DNA of 38,563 nt from Priapulus caudatus (taxonomy: Eukaryota; Priapulida; Priapulimorpha; Priapulimorphida; Priapulidae): the NCBI RefSeq assembly GCF_000485595.1, contig NW_014577725.1, positions 57,532 to 96,094 of the forward strand. Reading direction: 5' to 3'. A model generated the notes under the pieces. It was not told the origin of the DNA. It made no database searches and was given only the letters and a program-made list of their open reading frames with translations. Of the stretch, positions 22,481 through 33,469 are shown in pieces. The position numbers and the translations under genes were made by a program. Position 1 is the first letter of the stretch, and each line of letters opens with the position of its first letter.

Positions 22481-23140
22481 GCTTTTGGTTAGCTCTAGTA
22501 CTATAGCCGCTTACATTAACTGCCGCTGGGCTATAGACCGACCCATGGGGCATGCGATGGACCAACTTACTCCAGCCAGTCAGCGGGAACTATGTATTTC
22601 CGCATGTGGAGGGGTGGGCTGGTTGTGTTTTGGTTGTGGAAAAAATTGTTGTTTTGGTTCTAAGATTAACACAATTAATAATATAATGTTGTTATCTTTC
22701 ATGACACAAACTAGTATTACCATCTCTTTTGATCGTCGCGTAAATTTGTTACTTTGACGACCAACAATGTTTTGTCCACAACCACCGCCAACACCCGCCC
22801 ACCCCTCCACCGCGGAAATACATAGTTCGCCGGCTGACTGGGCCTGTCGCAGGCGGCCGCCAGATAATGGGCCGTCACTTGGACAGTTCCGCAATCGAAT
22901 GTTTGTCACAGAAATACCGGCAAGTAACTCATTGGCAACGATAGTTAGGGTTACAATTTTAGTAGCAGGCTATAACTTAAGCCACTATTCCTTCGGATAA
23001 GAGGCATTATTGCTACACATGACGTTTTATAGTCGGGTATAATCGGGGTAAGTTAGTCATCGATGGCCCCATGGGTCGGTCTATCAGCCAGCCGGCAGTT
23101 AAATGTAAGGTGCTATAGTACTAGAGCTACAGCTTTTGGT
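22481..23140. mobile_element. 642-bp TIR element with target duplication and a known empty site
   Basis: Element 22490-23131. GCTTTTGGT flanks both sides (22481-22489 and 23132-23140). The ends, TAGCTCTAGTACTATAGC and its near complement CTATAGTACTAGAGCTA, continue as inverted arms for about 85 bases (22490-22578 and 23045-23131), sharing GACCGACCCATGGGGC. Block B copy 2 lacks the element and has a single GCCTTTGGT at 26892-26900. A second inverted pair of about 75-80 bases lies inside (22575-22651 and 22762-22842, containing AACTATGTATTTCCGC and GTGGAGGGGTGGG). It encodes nothing and is a non-autonomous DNA transposon. The 9-bp duplication favours a MULE-type source by inference. Confidence 0.93.
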
Positions 23141-23234
23141 GCGTACACAAAAGCAATCGCTCTGCTCTAAGGCACATATAACATAGCTTGTTAAAAAGTG
23201 AGTACCCGGCCGTCACTAGACCACGGTCATGGTA

Positions 23235-23292
23235 TGACTGTAGTTAGTAGTAGTAGTAGTTAAGTAGTAGTCAGTAGTAGTAGTACTCGTAG
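23235..23292. repeat. TAG trinucleotide repeat
   Basis: TAGTAGTAG with TTAAG and TCAG interruptions. Counterpart at 26982-27023. Confidence 0.92.
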
Positions 23293-24700
23293 AAAGCGGG
23301 GTACGGACGTTATGAAACATGAAGTGTGGGGTGCTAAACGTACGTCACGATCCGCGTCACGACGTTTAATGGTACGTTACAGGGGGGTTATAAGAAGGCC
23401 GGGGAAGTTGATTTAGGCTACTGCCTTGGGTTTGTCACGTGGTATTTTACAGCGTTTTGTCTGCAGCCTGGTTCTTTTCGCCTCGCCACTACAAGGAGCT
23501 CGTCTATTTATATTATAACAATGTCACATAATATATGTATCCCTGTAGTCCGTTAGCTACTCGTGTATACACTCAACATGATCGTACTTGTTCTTGGGCT
23601 GTAAAATAGTTGTTACCGAAACATGTTATTGTAAGTGGCAACTGCTGATGAATTTAACACTTTCTACCACGGCGTATTATATAAACAATAAAGAGATGAG
23701 CGAGAGAGTAAAACATATCATATAACCTTTCATCCAGACAATTTTATTTCGCAGCTGAAAGAGACGTTCGTTAGTGCGACTCTGTTGGGCATTTTCACAA
23801 AGATATTGTAAAACTAAATCTCGCCGTTATACAAATTTAAACTAAAGGTACTCAATTCTATATTTTCTTATCTTCTGTACCAGTATTTTCTGCTTGATCT
23901 TCGTTTTCGCAAGTAGCTTTAAAGAAAAACACCAAAAAATGAATGCGGTATCTGTAACTTGGATCTAAGGAGGACATGCGCGTATTGTACGTCGTAAAAG
24001 GCATCGAATGTGTGTGAACGGTTTTCAACCTGAAGCTCGCACGCGCGCTTTTTGCTGATAATGGCACTTGTGTATTTCAGTGATGCTACAAGTAAGCCTG
24101 GCTGTCGAGCGTTATTTGGGGACGTTCAGAAAATACGACGCATTACGCTGCAGACGTCATTCTTGGCAGCTTGCGACAATCATCATGAGCAGTAAAGCAA
24201 GAAAGGTCATCCAGAAGTTGCGTCTGCCAATAGAGGCGGTCGTTACAACACATACTGAAGATATCCAAAGGGAAAATGAAATGCCATTGTGAAGTAAACA
24301 AATGTCGCGGCTTCCCTACCACCTGGCTTCTACCTTCTCCCTCCATGAATTCCCTCGTTTCGTCCTTATATCCGCTCCACTGACACCTACGCACCCTTAC
24401 TTTCTCTCCCGCTCGCATCCCGCTGCTCTTGTCGTACGACATGCGTATTTTTTTACCGCTTTCCTTTTCCCTCTTCTTCACTTCATATTGACGACCAAAT
24501 TTGTGCCCGGCACGTCGCACACGCCCCTTCTGACTCTCTCTATACCTTCTCTGGCAAGTGTACTGGTTGAAACGTTTAAAAAATTTTATGGCGTGGATTT
24601 GCTGTTTTTTCTTTAAAACTCTTTTCGTCAAAATACGCTGGCTGGTACCCTTAGAAAGTATTACCTGGGGCCGCGGGTCCAGTGCTAGTTTCGCGGCGAA
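23293..24700. other. Gene-free part of block B
   Basis: The longest frame (minus strand, 24143-24883) begins inside the CA repeat and is broken by indels in the second copy, so I do not call it. A run of pyrimidine-rich sequence spans 24310-24560. No promoter or RNA gene seen. Confidence 0.45.
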
Positions 24701-24705
24701 CGCGC

Positions 24706-24707
<2 letters not shown>

Positions 24708-24747
<40 letters not shown>

Positions 24748-24975
24748 TGTGTGTGTGTGTTGTGTGTGTGTGTGGTGTGTGTGTGTGTGTGTGTGGTGTG
24801 TGTGTGTGTGGGTGTGTGTGTGTGTTGGTTGTGCGGTGAATGCGCGTGCGCTGCGTGCGTGTGCGTTGCGCGCTGTCGCTCACGTGCTGTGTATGCTCAC
24901 GTGCGTGGGGTGGCCCGTGCGCGTATGCGTGTGTATGTATTGTATGTGTGTGTGCGCGCGCGTGTGTGTGGTTAT
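24708..24975. repeat. TG microsatellite region
   Basis: TG runs to about 24826, then GTGCGTGC and GCGCGCGTGTG patches. Counterpart 28433-28770. Confidence 0.95.
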
Positions 24976-25001
24976 GTCACGTGTGTTATTGTATACTATC
25001 T

Positions 25002-25137
25002 GAATATAAGATATAAAAAATAATAATAAATAATTATCAGAAATATAATTTCATATAAAATGATAAAAATAATATTAATATTATCACTAATAATATAACT
25101 ATTGAATAAAAAAAATAAAAAATAATATAATTGTCTA
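25002..25137. repeat. AT-rich 135-bp insertion, absent from copy 2
   Basis: Copy 2 reads TATACTATCTATGTGTGTGCG straight across (about 28727-28747). Here TATACTATCT is followed by about 135 bases of AATAATAAAT-type sequence ending TTGTCTA before ATGTGTGTGCG. Confidence 0.85.
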
Positions 25138-26020
25138 ATGTGTGTGCGTGCGGTGTGTGTGTGTGTGTGTGTGTTCATGTAGGGGATAAAGTAATAAAAA
25201 GAGAAAGTAAAGAGGTGGATAAATGGAGAAGGTGGAGTTGATAGGAAAATGCTTGAGATGGATCGATGATTATTGTACAATCAGGTACTGTTCTGAATTA
25301 GCGATTGCTCGTCAATGTTTCTATTCCCTTGCTGTCAATCTGGTATAGATCATTGCACCAAAAAATGTGGAAATGCGGCCAGCATCAAGGTTGCAGACGA
25401 ATTCCTTATAATACCAGTCGTTTGGTGACGCGCAGAGCGATAAATATGGCGTTTCATGGTGCACATTAAAAATATTCTTTGCCAACAGTTAGACTGGCTC
25501 CCTGTTCATAACATTATTATCGCGCATGCGCCCGCTGCCGAAACTGCCTGAATGTCTGTTTAAAGGAAAAGTTATTTACTGTAACCTACGGACGGGTGAC
25601 AGTCTATCACCTCTAAACCGTGGTTGGTTCACCGCAAGGGTATGGAATCGGATTTGAGATTCAGCAGAATCGTTACAGCATAGTACAGTACAGTCAAGAT
25701 TCGGATTTTTTATATTTCGAAAAACGATGATGCCGAGGCAGGGGTTCTCATCTCGCTACCAACCTTGTTTGGCTTGCACTGTCTAGCGTTCCACGTCGAG
25801 GTCTGGTTCGCGAAAACGTTGCAGTGTCACGTGTGAGTATATAATTTTATATTGCGACGCTACTCGAGTAAACAACAAACATGGTAGGGTGTTGTTTCAG
25901 TTGTATTGTGCGTCTTTCTCTCCTTCAGCCAACTTCAAAGGTTAATATCCACAGAGGTGCAAAGTTACTGAGGTAGGAGTATCGTGTAAGGTCCTTCTGA
26001 AAAACACAAGATGAGCCGAA
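25138..26020. other. Gene-free part of block B
   Basis: No confident exon. GCATCAAGGTTGCAGACGAA (about 25383-25402) lies in a frame that reads through only in copy 2, because of indels. Worth testing with transcripts but not callable. Confidence 0.4.
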
Positions 26021-26080
26021 TACTAGTACCTACTACTACTAGTACTAGTACTAGTACTAGTAGTAGTACTAGTAGTAGTA
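26020..26080. repeat. CTAGTA/AGT repeat
   Basis: TACTACTACTAGTACTAGTA and continuation. Counterpart at 29620-29675 is shorter and scrambled. Confidence 0.9.
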
Positions 26081-26774
26081 ATTGTAACATACATATGCTA
26101 CACCTGAATTAAGTTAAGTAATTTCTGTCACAAATGTGTAAACTGAGTGATGGTCATATAAACCTACTCACTCAGTATGAATATTAATAACATACTTACA
26201 CACAATACACATAATACACTACATAGTACATAGTACTATTAGTACTAGTAGTAATAGTGACAGTGGCCGGGGGCGGGAGTACTAAGTTAACTACTAATAG
26301 TATTAGTAATAGTAATACTAGATATTATTATTAATATTTTTAATGTAGTAGTAGTACTCCCACTGTTTGTGTTGCTATGTAGTGATTATTCTGATCATGA
26401 TGAGGTGGCTCTAGTACTAGAGCTACATGATGAGGTGGCTATGTATGTAGCCCGATCATGTTGAGGTGGCTATGTATGTAGCCCGATCATGATCGACTAA
26501 CGTCAATGCACAGCCTGATACCCGTTCGTTGGAAAATTTTCTACGCTGTGGCTATATGCCCGGCAGCCGGCCCCCTAACCCTAACCCTCCTGTTTACTTG
26601 AGAAATCACCGAAAATTAAAAACTGCCGCACATTTAGGAAATCGAAGACCGTGCCCGGCAGCCGTCGGATATTTTCTAAATGTGGATTGCGAGTTCGTTT
26701 GCTCAGTGATCCGAAGCTAGGAGAATTGGGCTAGTTCGAATATACAGCTCTAACGAAAACTAATTGACATTTCT

Positions 26775-26784
26775 NNNNNNNNNN
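26775..26784. other. Scaffold gap 2 (ten Ns)
   Basis: Ten Ns. The left side ends at GACATTTCT, which is the sequence at 31809-31817 in the other copy; the right side restarts at the equivalent of 22384. Confidence 0.98.
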
Positions 26785-26988
26785 CTCCAAGTGCCTGTGT
26801 GTACTATGGCTGTGTATGACATCAACTGGGGTACAACCTCCTCGGACATGCCTCGTTATAATACCTCTAGTTTTACTATATATTGGATCATGCCTTTGGT
26901 GCGCAAGCAATCCTCTGCTCTAGGCACAATAACATAGCCTTGTTAAAAAGTAGTACCCGGGCCGTCATAGATACGGTCATGGTAATAC

Positions 26989-27023
<35 letters not shown>

Positions 27024-28432
27024 CTCGTAGAAAGCGGGGTAAGGACGTTATGAAAATGAAGTGTTGGGTGCTAAACCGTACACGATCCCCTCACCGACGT
27101 TATGGGTACGTTATCAGGGGGGTTAAAAGAAGCCGGGGAACAGTGGATTTAGCTACTCACTTGGGTTTGTACGTGGTACTTTACAGCGTTTTGTCCTGCA
27201 GCCTGTGGCTTCTTTTCGCTCCCACTACAAGGAGCTCGTCTATTTATATTATAACAATGTCAATAATATATCATTATATGTAATCCCCTCCTAGTCCCTA
27301 GGCTACTATCGTCGTATCAACTCCAACATGATCGTACTTGTTTCTTTGCCCCTGTAAAAATGTTGTTAACGAAACATGTTATTTAAGTGCATCTCTGATG
27401 AAATTTAACACTTTCTACACACGCGTAATTAATAAACAATAAAGAGAGAGCGAGAGAGTAAACATGATCAATATACCTTTCATCGCAGACAATTTTATTT
27501 CCAACGCTGAAAAGAGACGTTCGTTAGTGGCGACATCTGTTGGGCATTTTCACAAGAATTGTAAAACTAAAATCTCGGCCGTTAATCACAAATTTATAAC
27601 TAAAAGTCATCAATTCTATATTTTCTATTGTATTTTTCTGTTGATTTGTTAGTTCCAAGTTAGCTTTAAAGGAAAAACAAAAAAAATGAAGCGGTAATCT
27701 GTAACTTGGATCTAGAGGACATGCGGTATTGTACGTCGTAAAAGGCATGATGTGTGCTGACGGTTTTTCACCTGGAAGCTCGCACGCGCTCTTTTTGCTG
27801 ATAATGCACATTGTGTATTTCAGTGATGCTACTTCAAGTAGCTGCTGTAGCGTTATTTGGGACGTTAAGAAAATACGACCATTACGCTGCAGACGTATTC
27901 TTGGGCTAGACTTGCAACAATCATCATGAGCAGTGAGCAAGAAAGCTATCAGAAGTTGCGTCTGCAATAGAGGCGGTCGTTATAACACATATAAGATATC
28001 CAAAGGGAAATGAGTGCCATTGTGAAGTAACAAATTCCGGCTTCCCTACCACCCGGCTCCTACCCTTCTCCCTCCATAACTTCCCCTCATTCTCCTCTAT
28101 CCCTCTACTGACCCCCTACCACCCATTCACTCTTTCTCCCTCTCCCATTCCCGCTGCTCTTGTCGTACACATGCGTTTTTTTACCCCTTTCCATTTTCCC
28201 TCTTCTTCACTTCATATTGAACGACAAATTTGTGCACGCACTCGCACAACGCCCCTTCTCACTCTCTCTATCCCCTTCCTCTCCCAAGTGTAACTGGTTG
28301 CAAACGTTTAAAAAATTTATATGCGTGGCGATTTGCTGTTTTTCTTTAAAACTCTTCGTCAAAATACCTGGCTGTACCTTAGAAAGTATTACCTGGGCAA
28401 CGCCGGGTCCCAGTCTAGTTTCGCGCGCGCGC

Positions 28433-28511
<79 letters not shown>

Positions 28512-28512
28512 C
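28433..28512. repeat. TG/CG microsatellite
   Basis: TG run, a pure CG run of about 18 bases, then TG again. The CG block is absent from the counterpart at 24708. Confidence 0.95.
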
Positions 28513-29894
28513 CCGTAGTCCATCCATTCCCATGCACCGGTACAACGTGTGTGTGTGTGTTTGTGTTGTTGCGTGATGCGCGTGCAGTGCGTGCTCGTGG
28601 TCGTCGTGCGTCGCGCGCGCTCACGTGCTGTGTATGCTCACGTACGTGGTGCCCGTGCGCGTATGCGTTCGGTATTATTGTATGTGTGGTGCGCGCGCGT
28701 GTGTGTGTATGTCACTGTGTTATTGTATACTATCTATGTGTGTGCGTGCGGTCGTCGTGTGTGTGTGTGGTTCATGTAAGATAAAGTAATAAAAAGAAGA
28801 AAGTATAGAGGTGGATAAATGGAGAAGGTGGAGTTGATAGGCAAATGCGTGAGTTGGATCGATGATTATTGTACAATCAGCTACTGTTTGCTAATTAGCA
28901 ATATGCTCGTCAATGTTTCTATCCCTTTGCTGTCAATCTGGTATAGATCATTTGCACCAAAAAATGTGGAAATCCTGGCCAGCATCAAGGTTGCAGACGA
29001 ATTCCTTATAATACCAGTCGTTTGTGACGCGCCAGAGCAGATAAATATGGCGTTTCATGGTGCACATTAAATTATTCTTACCAACAGTTAGACTGGCTCC
29101 CTGTTATAACATTATTATCGCGCAATGCGCCGCTGCCGAAACTGCCTGAATGTCTGTTTAAAAGAAAAGTTATTTACTGTAACCTACGGACGGGTGACAG
29201 TCTATCGTCTCTAACCGTGTTGGTTCACCGCAAGAGGTATGGAATCGGATTTGAGATTCACAAATCGTTACAGCATAGTACAGTACAGTCAAGATTCGGA
29301 TTTTTATATTTCGACAAAAACGATTGCCGCAGAGCAGGGTTCTCATCATCGCCTACCAACCATGTTTGGCTTGCACTGTCGAGCGTTCCACGTCGGAGTC
29401 TGTATCGCGAAAACGTTGCAGTGTCACGTGTGAGTAATATAATTTTATATTGCGACCCGGACTCGAGTAAACAACAAACAGTAGGGTGTTGTTTCAGTTG
29501 TATTGTGCGTCTTTCTCCCTTCAGCCAACTTCAAAGGTTAATATCCACAGAGGATGCAAAGTTACTGAGGTAGAGATATCTAGTAAGGTCGTTCTCAAAA
29601 AACACAAGATGAGCCGAATACTATTACTACTACTATAATACTAAGATCTTATAGTAGTACTTAGTAGTAGTAGTAAATTGTAACATACATATGCTTACAC
29701 CTGAATTAAGTAATTAATTTCTGTCACAAATGTGTAAACTGATGTGCATATAAACCTACTCACTCAGTATGAATATTAATAACATACTTACACACAATAC
29801 ACATAATACACTAACATTAACATAGTGCACTATAGTAAATAGTGACAGTGGCCGAGAACTACTACTAAGTTAACTACTAATACTAATGACTAGA

Positions 29895-31343
29895 CTTACC
29901 GCGGCCATGATCCCGAGGCCGCTAGCCCGGAGCGATTACACTTATCTGTCTTCAATCACAGGTCTAGCCCGCCCCCTTCTACACTAAATTTTGCTACAAT
30001 TACTATATACGGCACGAATCGCCGATCTCAACGAACTAAGGCTTCTGCTAGGCATTTCAGAAGCGTTTCCATCGAATAGAAGCTTTGCCACCAAAACGAA
30101 ATATAACACGTCTGTTTTGCGCACTACAGCTGCTAATTCTTGTTCTTCATATTTCGCATCTCCGACTAACACACAATTAAGACTCCTCGCCTTCTTCGTT
30201 GATGGACATGAATGGGCGTCACCGACGTAGACCGGCTTCCTTACCCCAGCCTGTTTTCTTTCTTAAATAAGAAATGCCCGCCGATGTATTTCGAAATCGC
30301 AACAGGAAAATGATCGTGCATTTATTACTTGCTGTCGGAAGTGAACGAGGCGCCGCCATTCACTTAAACCCACAATAAAACACACACCAATTAATGTTCG
30401 CGAGCAAGATCCGAATAATTTTACACTGCCACAGCGCCAATCTCTTGACTGTTTCTAAGTAAGATAGGCGAATTTTCAATAAAATGAGATGCGTTTTTAT
30501 ATGTATTTAGCCACAATTTACGTATGATACTAGTATGTTAATTTTTACTGATTTCCCGTAGTCTTTCCTGTGAGTTTTCATCGCTTTCAAATGCCTTTGC
30601 GTAGTGCTTTCTGCGGATTATTATTTTACGCAGGCACCTCATTTGGAAATCCTCAACATTTTTATCTTCTTCCTTAGTAGTTAGGCTCCCCCCCCCCCCC
30701 CCCCCCCCTTCTTTCACTTATTTAGGCAAGAAGGTAAATGTCACTGTATAATACTGTTGCTTCTATAGTATGCATATATCCATTAATTTTGCTCTTCTGC
30801 CCACGATAAGTATTTCCTGCATCATGAGACCCTACTTTTAACTTCGGACTCTTATCATTATCGGTCTATTAGAACTCCTAAGATCAGTAATAAATCCGCC
30901 GTAGTATAATATTGGTTGCATTTTTTTAATACTGGTTGCTATTAAATTCTCTAATCTTTTCTTTGTTCGGCTGAATGTTATAACCATTTATTGTTGTCTT
31001 CATATGTATATGTCGAATCTTTTTGATTCAGCCTAATCTAGGAGAATGAGCTGGAACCAATTTTTGTTAAACGTTTGATAAGTTCCAATTCCTAACAATA
31101 TGGTCAATATATATCATTGTCATCTTCTAAACGCACAGACCCATCCGCATACCGGCTTGGAGACGTGCGCCGGGCCTCGAATTTGGCGCACGTCTGCCAC
31201 TGCGGCAACGGGCTTCATACTGAACATCCCGCGTCGCTGTGCGCATATCCCTGCGGAACTGCGCGTACTCATCCGCGCTCAGCGCCCAGAATCTACAGCA
31301 AAGCTGGCACGCAATCTGCTAGTCATGTCTCTGCGTGCGATAG
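29895..31343. mobile_element. 1.45-kb insertion, possible retroelement remnant
   Basis: Absent from copy 1 of block B, where AATACTAGATATTATTATTA is continuous (about 26317-26336). No TIRs are seen. It holds a 21-base C run (30688-30708). Near its right end, a plus-strand frame (31117-31353) reads HVCHCGNGLHTEH followed later by CAYPCG, which resembles the Cys/His motif C-x-C-G-x(4-6)-E-H I associate from memory with the C-terminus of some animal reverse transcriptases. The GC content of 31130-31340 is higher than its surroundings. Both the boundaries (within about 10 bases) and the retroelement idea are tentative. Confidence 0.45.
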
Positions 31344-31548
31344 TTATTATTAAGGAATTTGTTAATGTAGTAGTCAGCTACTCCAAAGTGCTTTTGTGTT
31401 GCTAGATGATTTCATTCTGATCGATGTTGAAGTGGCTATGTATGTAGCGCGCATCATGTTTTGGGTATGTATAGAGCACCGCAATCATAGACGACTAACG
31501 TCATGCCACAGCCTGATACGCTACCCGTATTGGAAATGTTCTAGCGCT

Positions 31549-31942
31549 GTGGCTATATGCCCGAGCAGCCGGGCAAGCCTAACCCTCTAACCTTAACCCC
31601 TGAATTCCGCTTCCTGATGTACTTGTAAAGATGACCAGAAGAATTAAAAACGCCGCGCATTTTGAGGAAATCGAAGACTGTGCCCGGCAGGCCGGCCGCA
31701 TTATTTTCTTAAGTGTCGAAATTGCCGAGTTCTTTCGCTCAGTGATCGAAGCTAGCGAGAATTTGCGCGCTAGTTCGAATTATACAGTCTCTAAAGCGAA
31801 AAACAATACTGACATTTCTAAAAAATGTAGAATACTTTGGATCACATAGTACACTGTTTACTTGAGAAATCACTGAAAATTAAAAATTTGCCGGGCATTT
31901 AGGAAATCGAAGACCGTGCCCGGCTGCCGGGCATATAGCCAC
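31549..31942. mobile_element. 394-bp TIR element with a degenerate CCCTAA stretch
   Basis: GTGGCTATATGCCCG at 31549 with AGCAGCCGGGCA is complementary to TGCCCGGCTGCCGGGCATAT and AGCCAC ending at 31942. Next to the left arm is CCTAACCCTCTAACCTTAAC (31576-31597). The interior contains two diverged copies of a module with GGAAATCGAAGAC(C/T)GTGCCCGGC (about 31630-31695 and 31860-31925). Copy 1 of block B has its left half at about 26549-26774, with a cleaner CCCTAACCCTAACCCT (26573-26588), and is cut by the gap. No target duplication was found. Confidence 0.7.
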
Positions 31943-32685
31943 TTCGAATTTTCTACCATCGCAATTCACTCCGCAGTGTTGGCCTGTCTATTTGATCAAC
32001 TTTGTCTCTCTCCGTCTTTGATATAAACCCCCTGTAAATGTAATTTGAAGACTATAATGATTATTATGACCTTATGTGGTTACCATTATAAAAACTGTTG
32101 GTAAATTACTTTATCTCATAGAACATAATTATCATTTAATATTTAACTTGTTTTGTATTAACTTTAAACTTTATGTTATAATATTCCAGCGTTGTTATTA
32201 GAGTTTTAATAATAGCTCAGTGTATAGTGTATATACACTGTAAATTCCAGTAGTTGAACAAAATAAACATCTAAATTGCAACTGTTATTTGATTGAGGCA
32301 TGGATTCCAGGAATATCCAAAATGATAAGTTGATCGGTTAAAAGCGAAATGCTATATAGTCGCACGGGTGACATCACCTGTTTGCATTGTCTTAGAATCC
32401 ACCGTCAATCACTCTCTGATTTTAATCAAAATCAGCTAGGTGCAAATGGCGGTGATTGCATTGTTTGCAATGCATCTCAGAATATAGTGTATAACTCGGT
32501 AAATAAGCAGGACCCAGTAGTGCCCAGTTTGAGTAACGTTTTGAGTAAGTCGGTGGTATAATTATTCAGTTGGGCTATTACATGCTGCACTAATACACAG
32601 ATATCATATATATACACTGTGTATGTATGATAGCAAGAGTTAATAATACATGTGTTATTAGGTCTGGATGATATCTATGGTTTTA
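31943..32685. other. AT-rich, no gene seen
   Basis: No exon recognised. A short frame at 32349-32561 (+) has no domain. Confidence 0.4.
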
Positions 32686-33469
32686 TATATCAGCAAGAGT
32701 GAGGTTTCGAAGTAGCGGTAAGCCTCCTTACATCAGTAGTCAATACGAGCGTTTCAACGAAGGTTGCGAAATATCTTAACACCATGTGTATAAGACCCCC
32801 TAAGAGAAAGCAGATGTAAACAGAAGCAAAAAACGGCTAGAGAAAGGACAGAATAAGGTCAATGAAAAAATAGATGCATTTGGGGTTCACTCAGAGTTAA
32901 ACCCAGCCAGCTCCGTATCGAGAATATAATTACTGGGTAGATATATATCACCATGTAAAATTATATAAGATAGGCCATGTGAGTATAATAAGAGTAAAGG
33001 TAATTGTAAGAGGTAAGACTAAGTGTAGCTTATTTATCAAATTTTATGTATCAACGAAAGTAAGGTTGTCAACTTGTCACATAACAGCAGAAGTGAACAA
33101 ATTCACAATTTGTGACAAAATTAAGAAAAAATGAAATGACAACAATTTGTCATTATTCACCGCTGATAACAGTAATTTTTCTCACAACTGTATTCAATAT
33201 ATGAGGATTCCTACGAAGAGGGCAGAATGTCTCAACTCCATATACCCCTCAGCACCTTTTACAAAGCAGATGCTAAAAATAGTAAAAGATGAAAGATGAG
33301 TTAGAGAGAAGGCTGAATTAGGTCAGGGGAAAAAATTTGTGCGCGTAGGGTTTGATCAGAGTTAAGACCAGCCATCCGTATAAGGAATATGATTATAGTG
33401 TGTAGATATGTGACTGTATTTTACATTTGCTAGAAAATTATATAAGATAATGTAATAATAATGATAGAT

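Larger units (their letters stand above)
22384..26774. repeat. Duplicated block B, copy 1 (ends at gap 2)
   Basis: Recurs at 26785-31817. Matching points are 22395 with 26796, 23490 with 27224, 24700 with 28435, 25900 with 29500 and 26774 with 31817. Divergence is much higher than in block A and consists mainly of single-base insertions and deletions. No frame is preserved in both copies over a useful length. Confidence 0.9.
26785..31817. repeat. Duplicated block B, copy 2
   Basis: Second version of 22384-26774, lacking the 642-bp element and the 135-bp AT-rich insert and carrying an extra 1.45 kb at 29895-31343. Frequent one-base indels against copy 1 (for example in GGGG, AAAA and repeated dinucleotides) suggest consensus error at contig ends as well as real allelic difference. 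Confidence 0.9.

Noticed and set aside
24143-24883. 246-codon open frame on the minus strand, Lys/Arg-rich
   Set aside because: It starts inside a CA repeat, has no domain, and the allele-like copy (27524-28430) breaks it with several indels.
26730-26760. CTAGTTCGAAT, similar to a tRNA T-loop
   Set aside because: No matching acceptor stem, D-arm or anticodon arm around it or around its copy at 31765.
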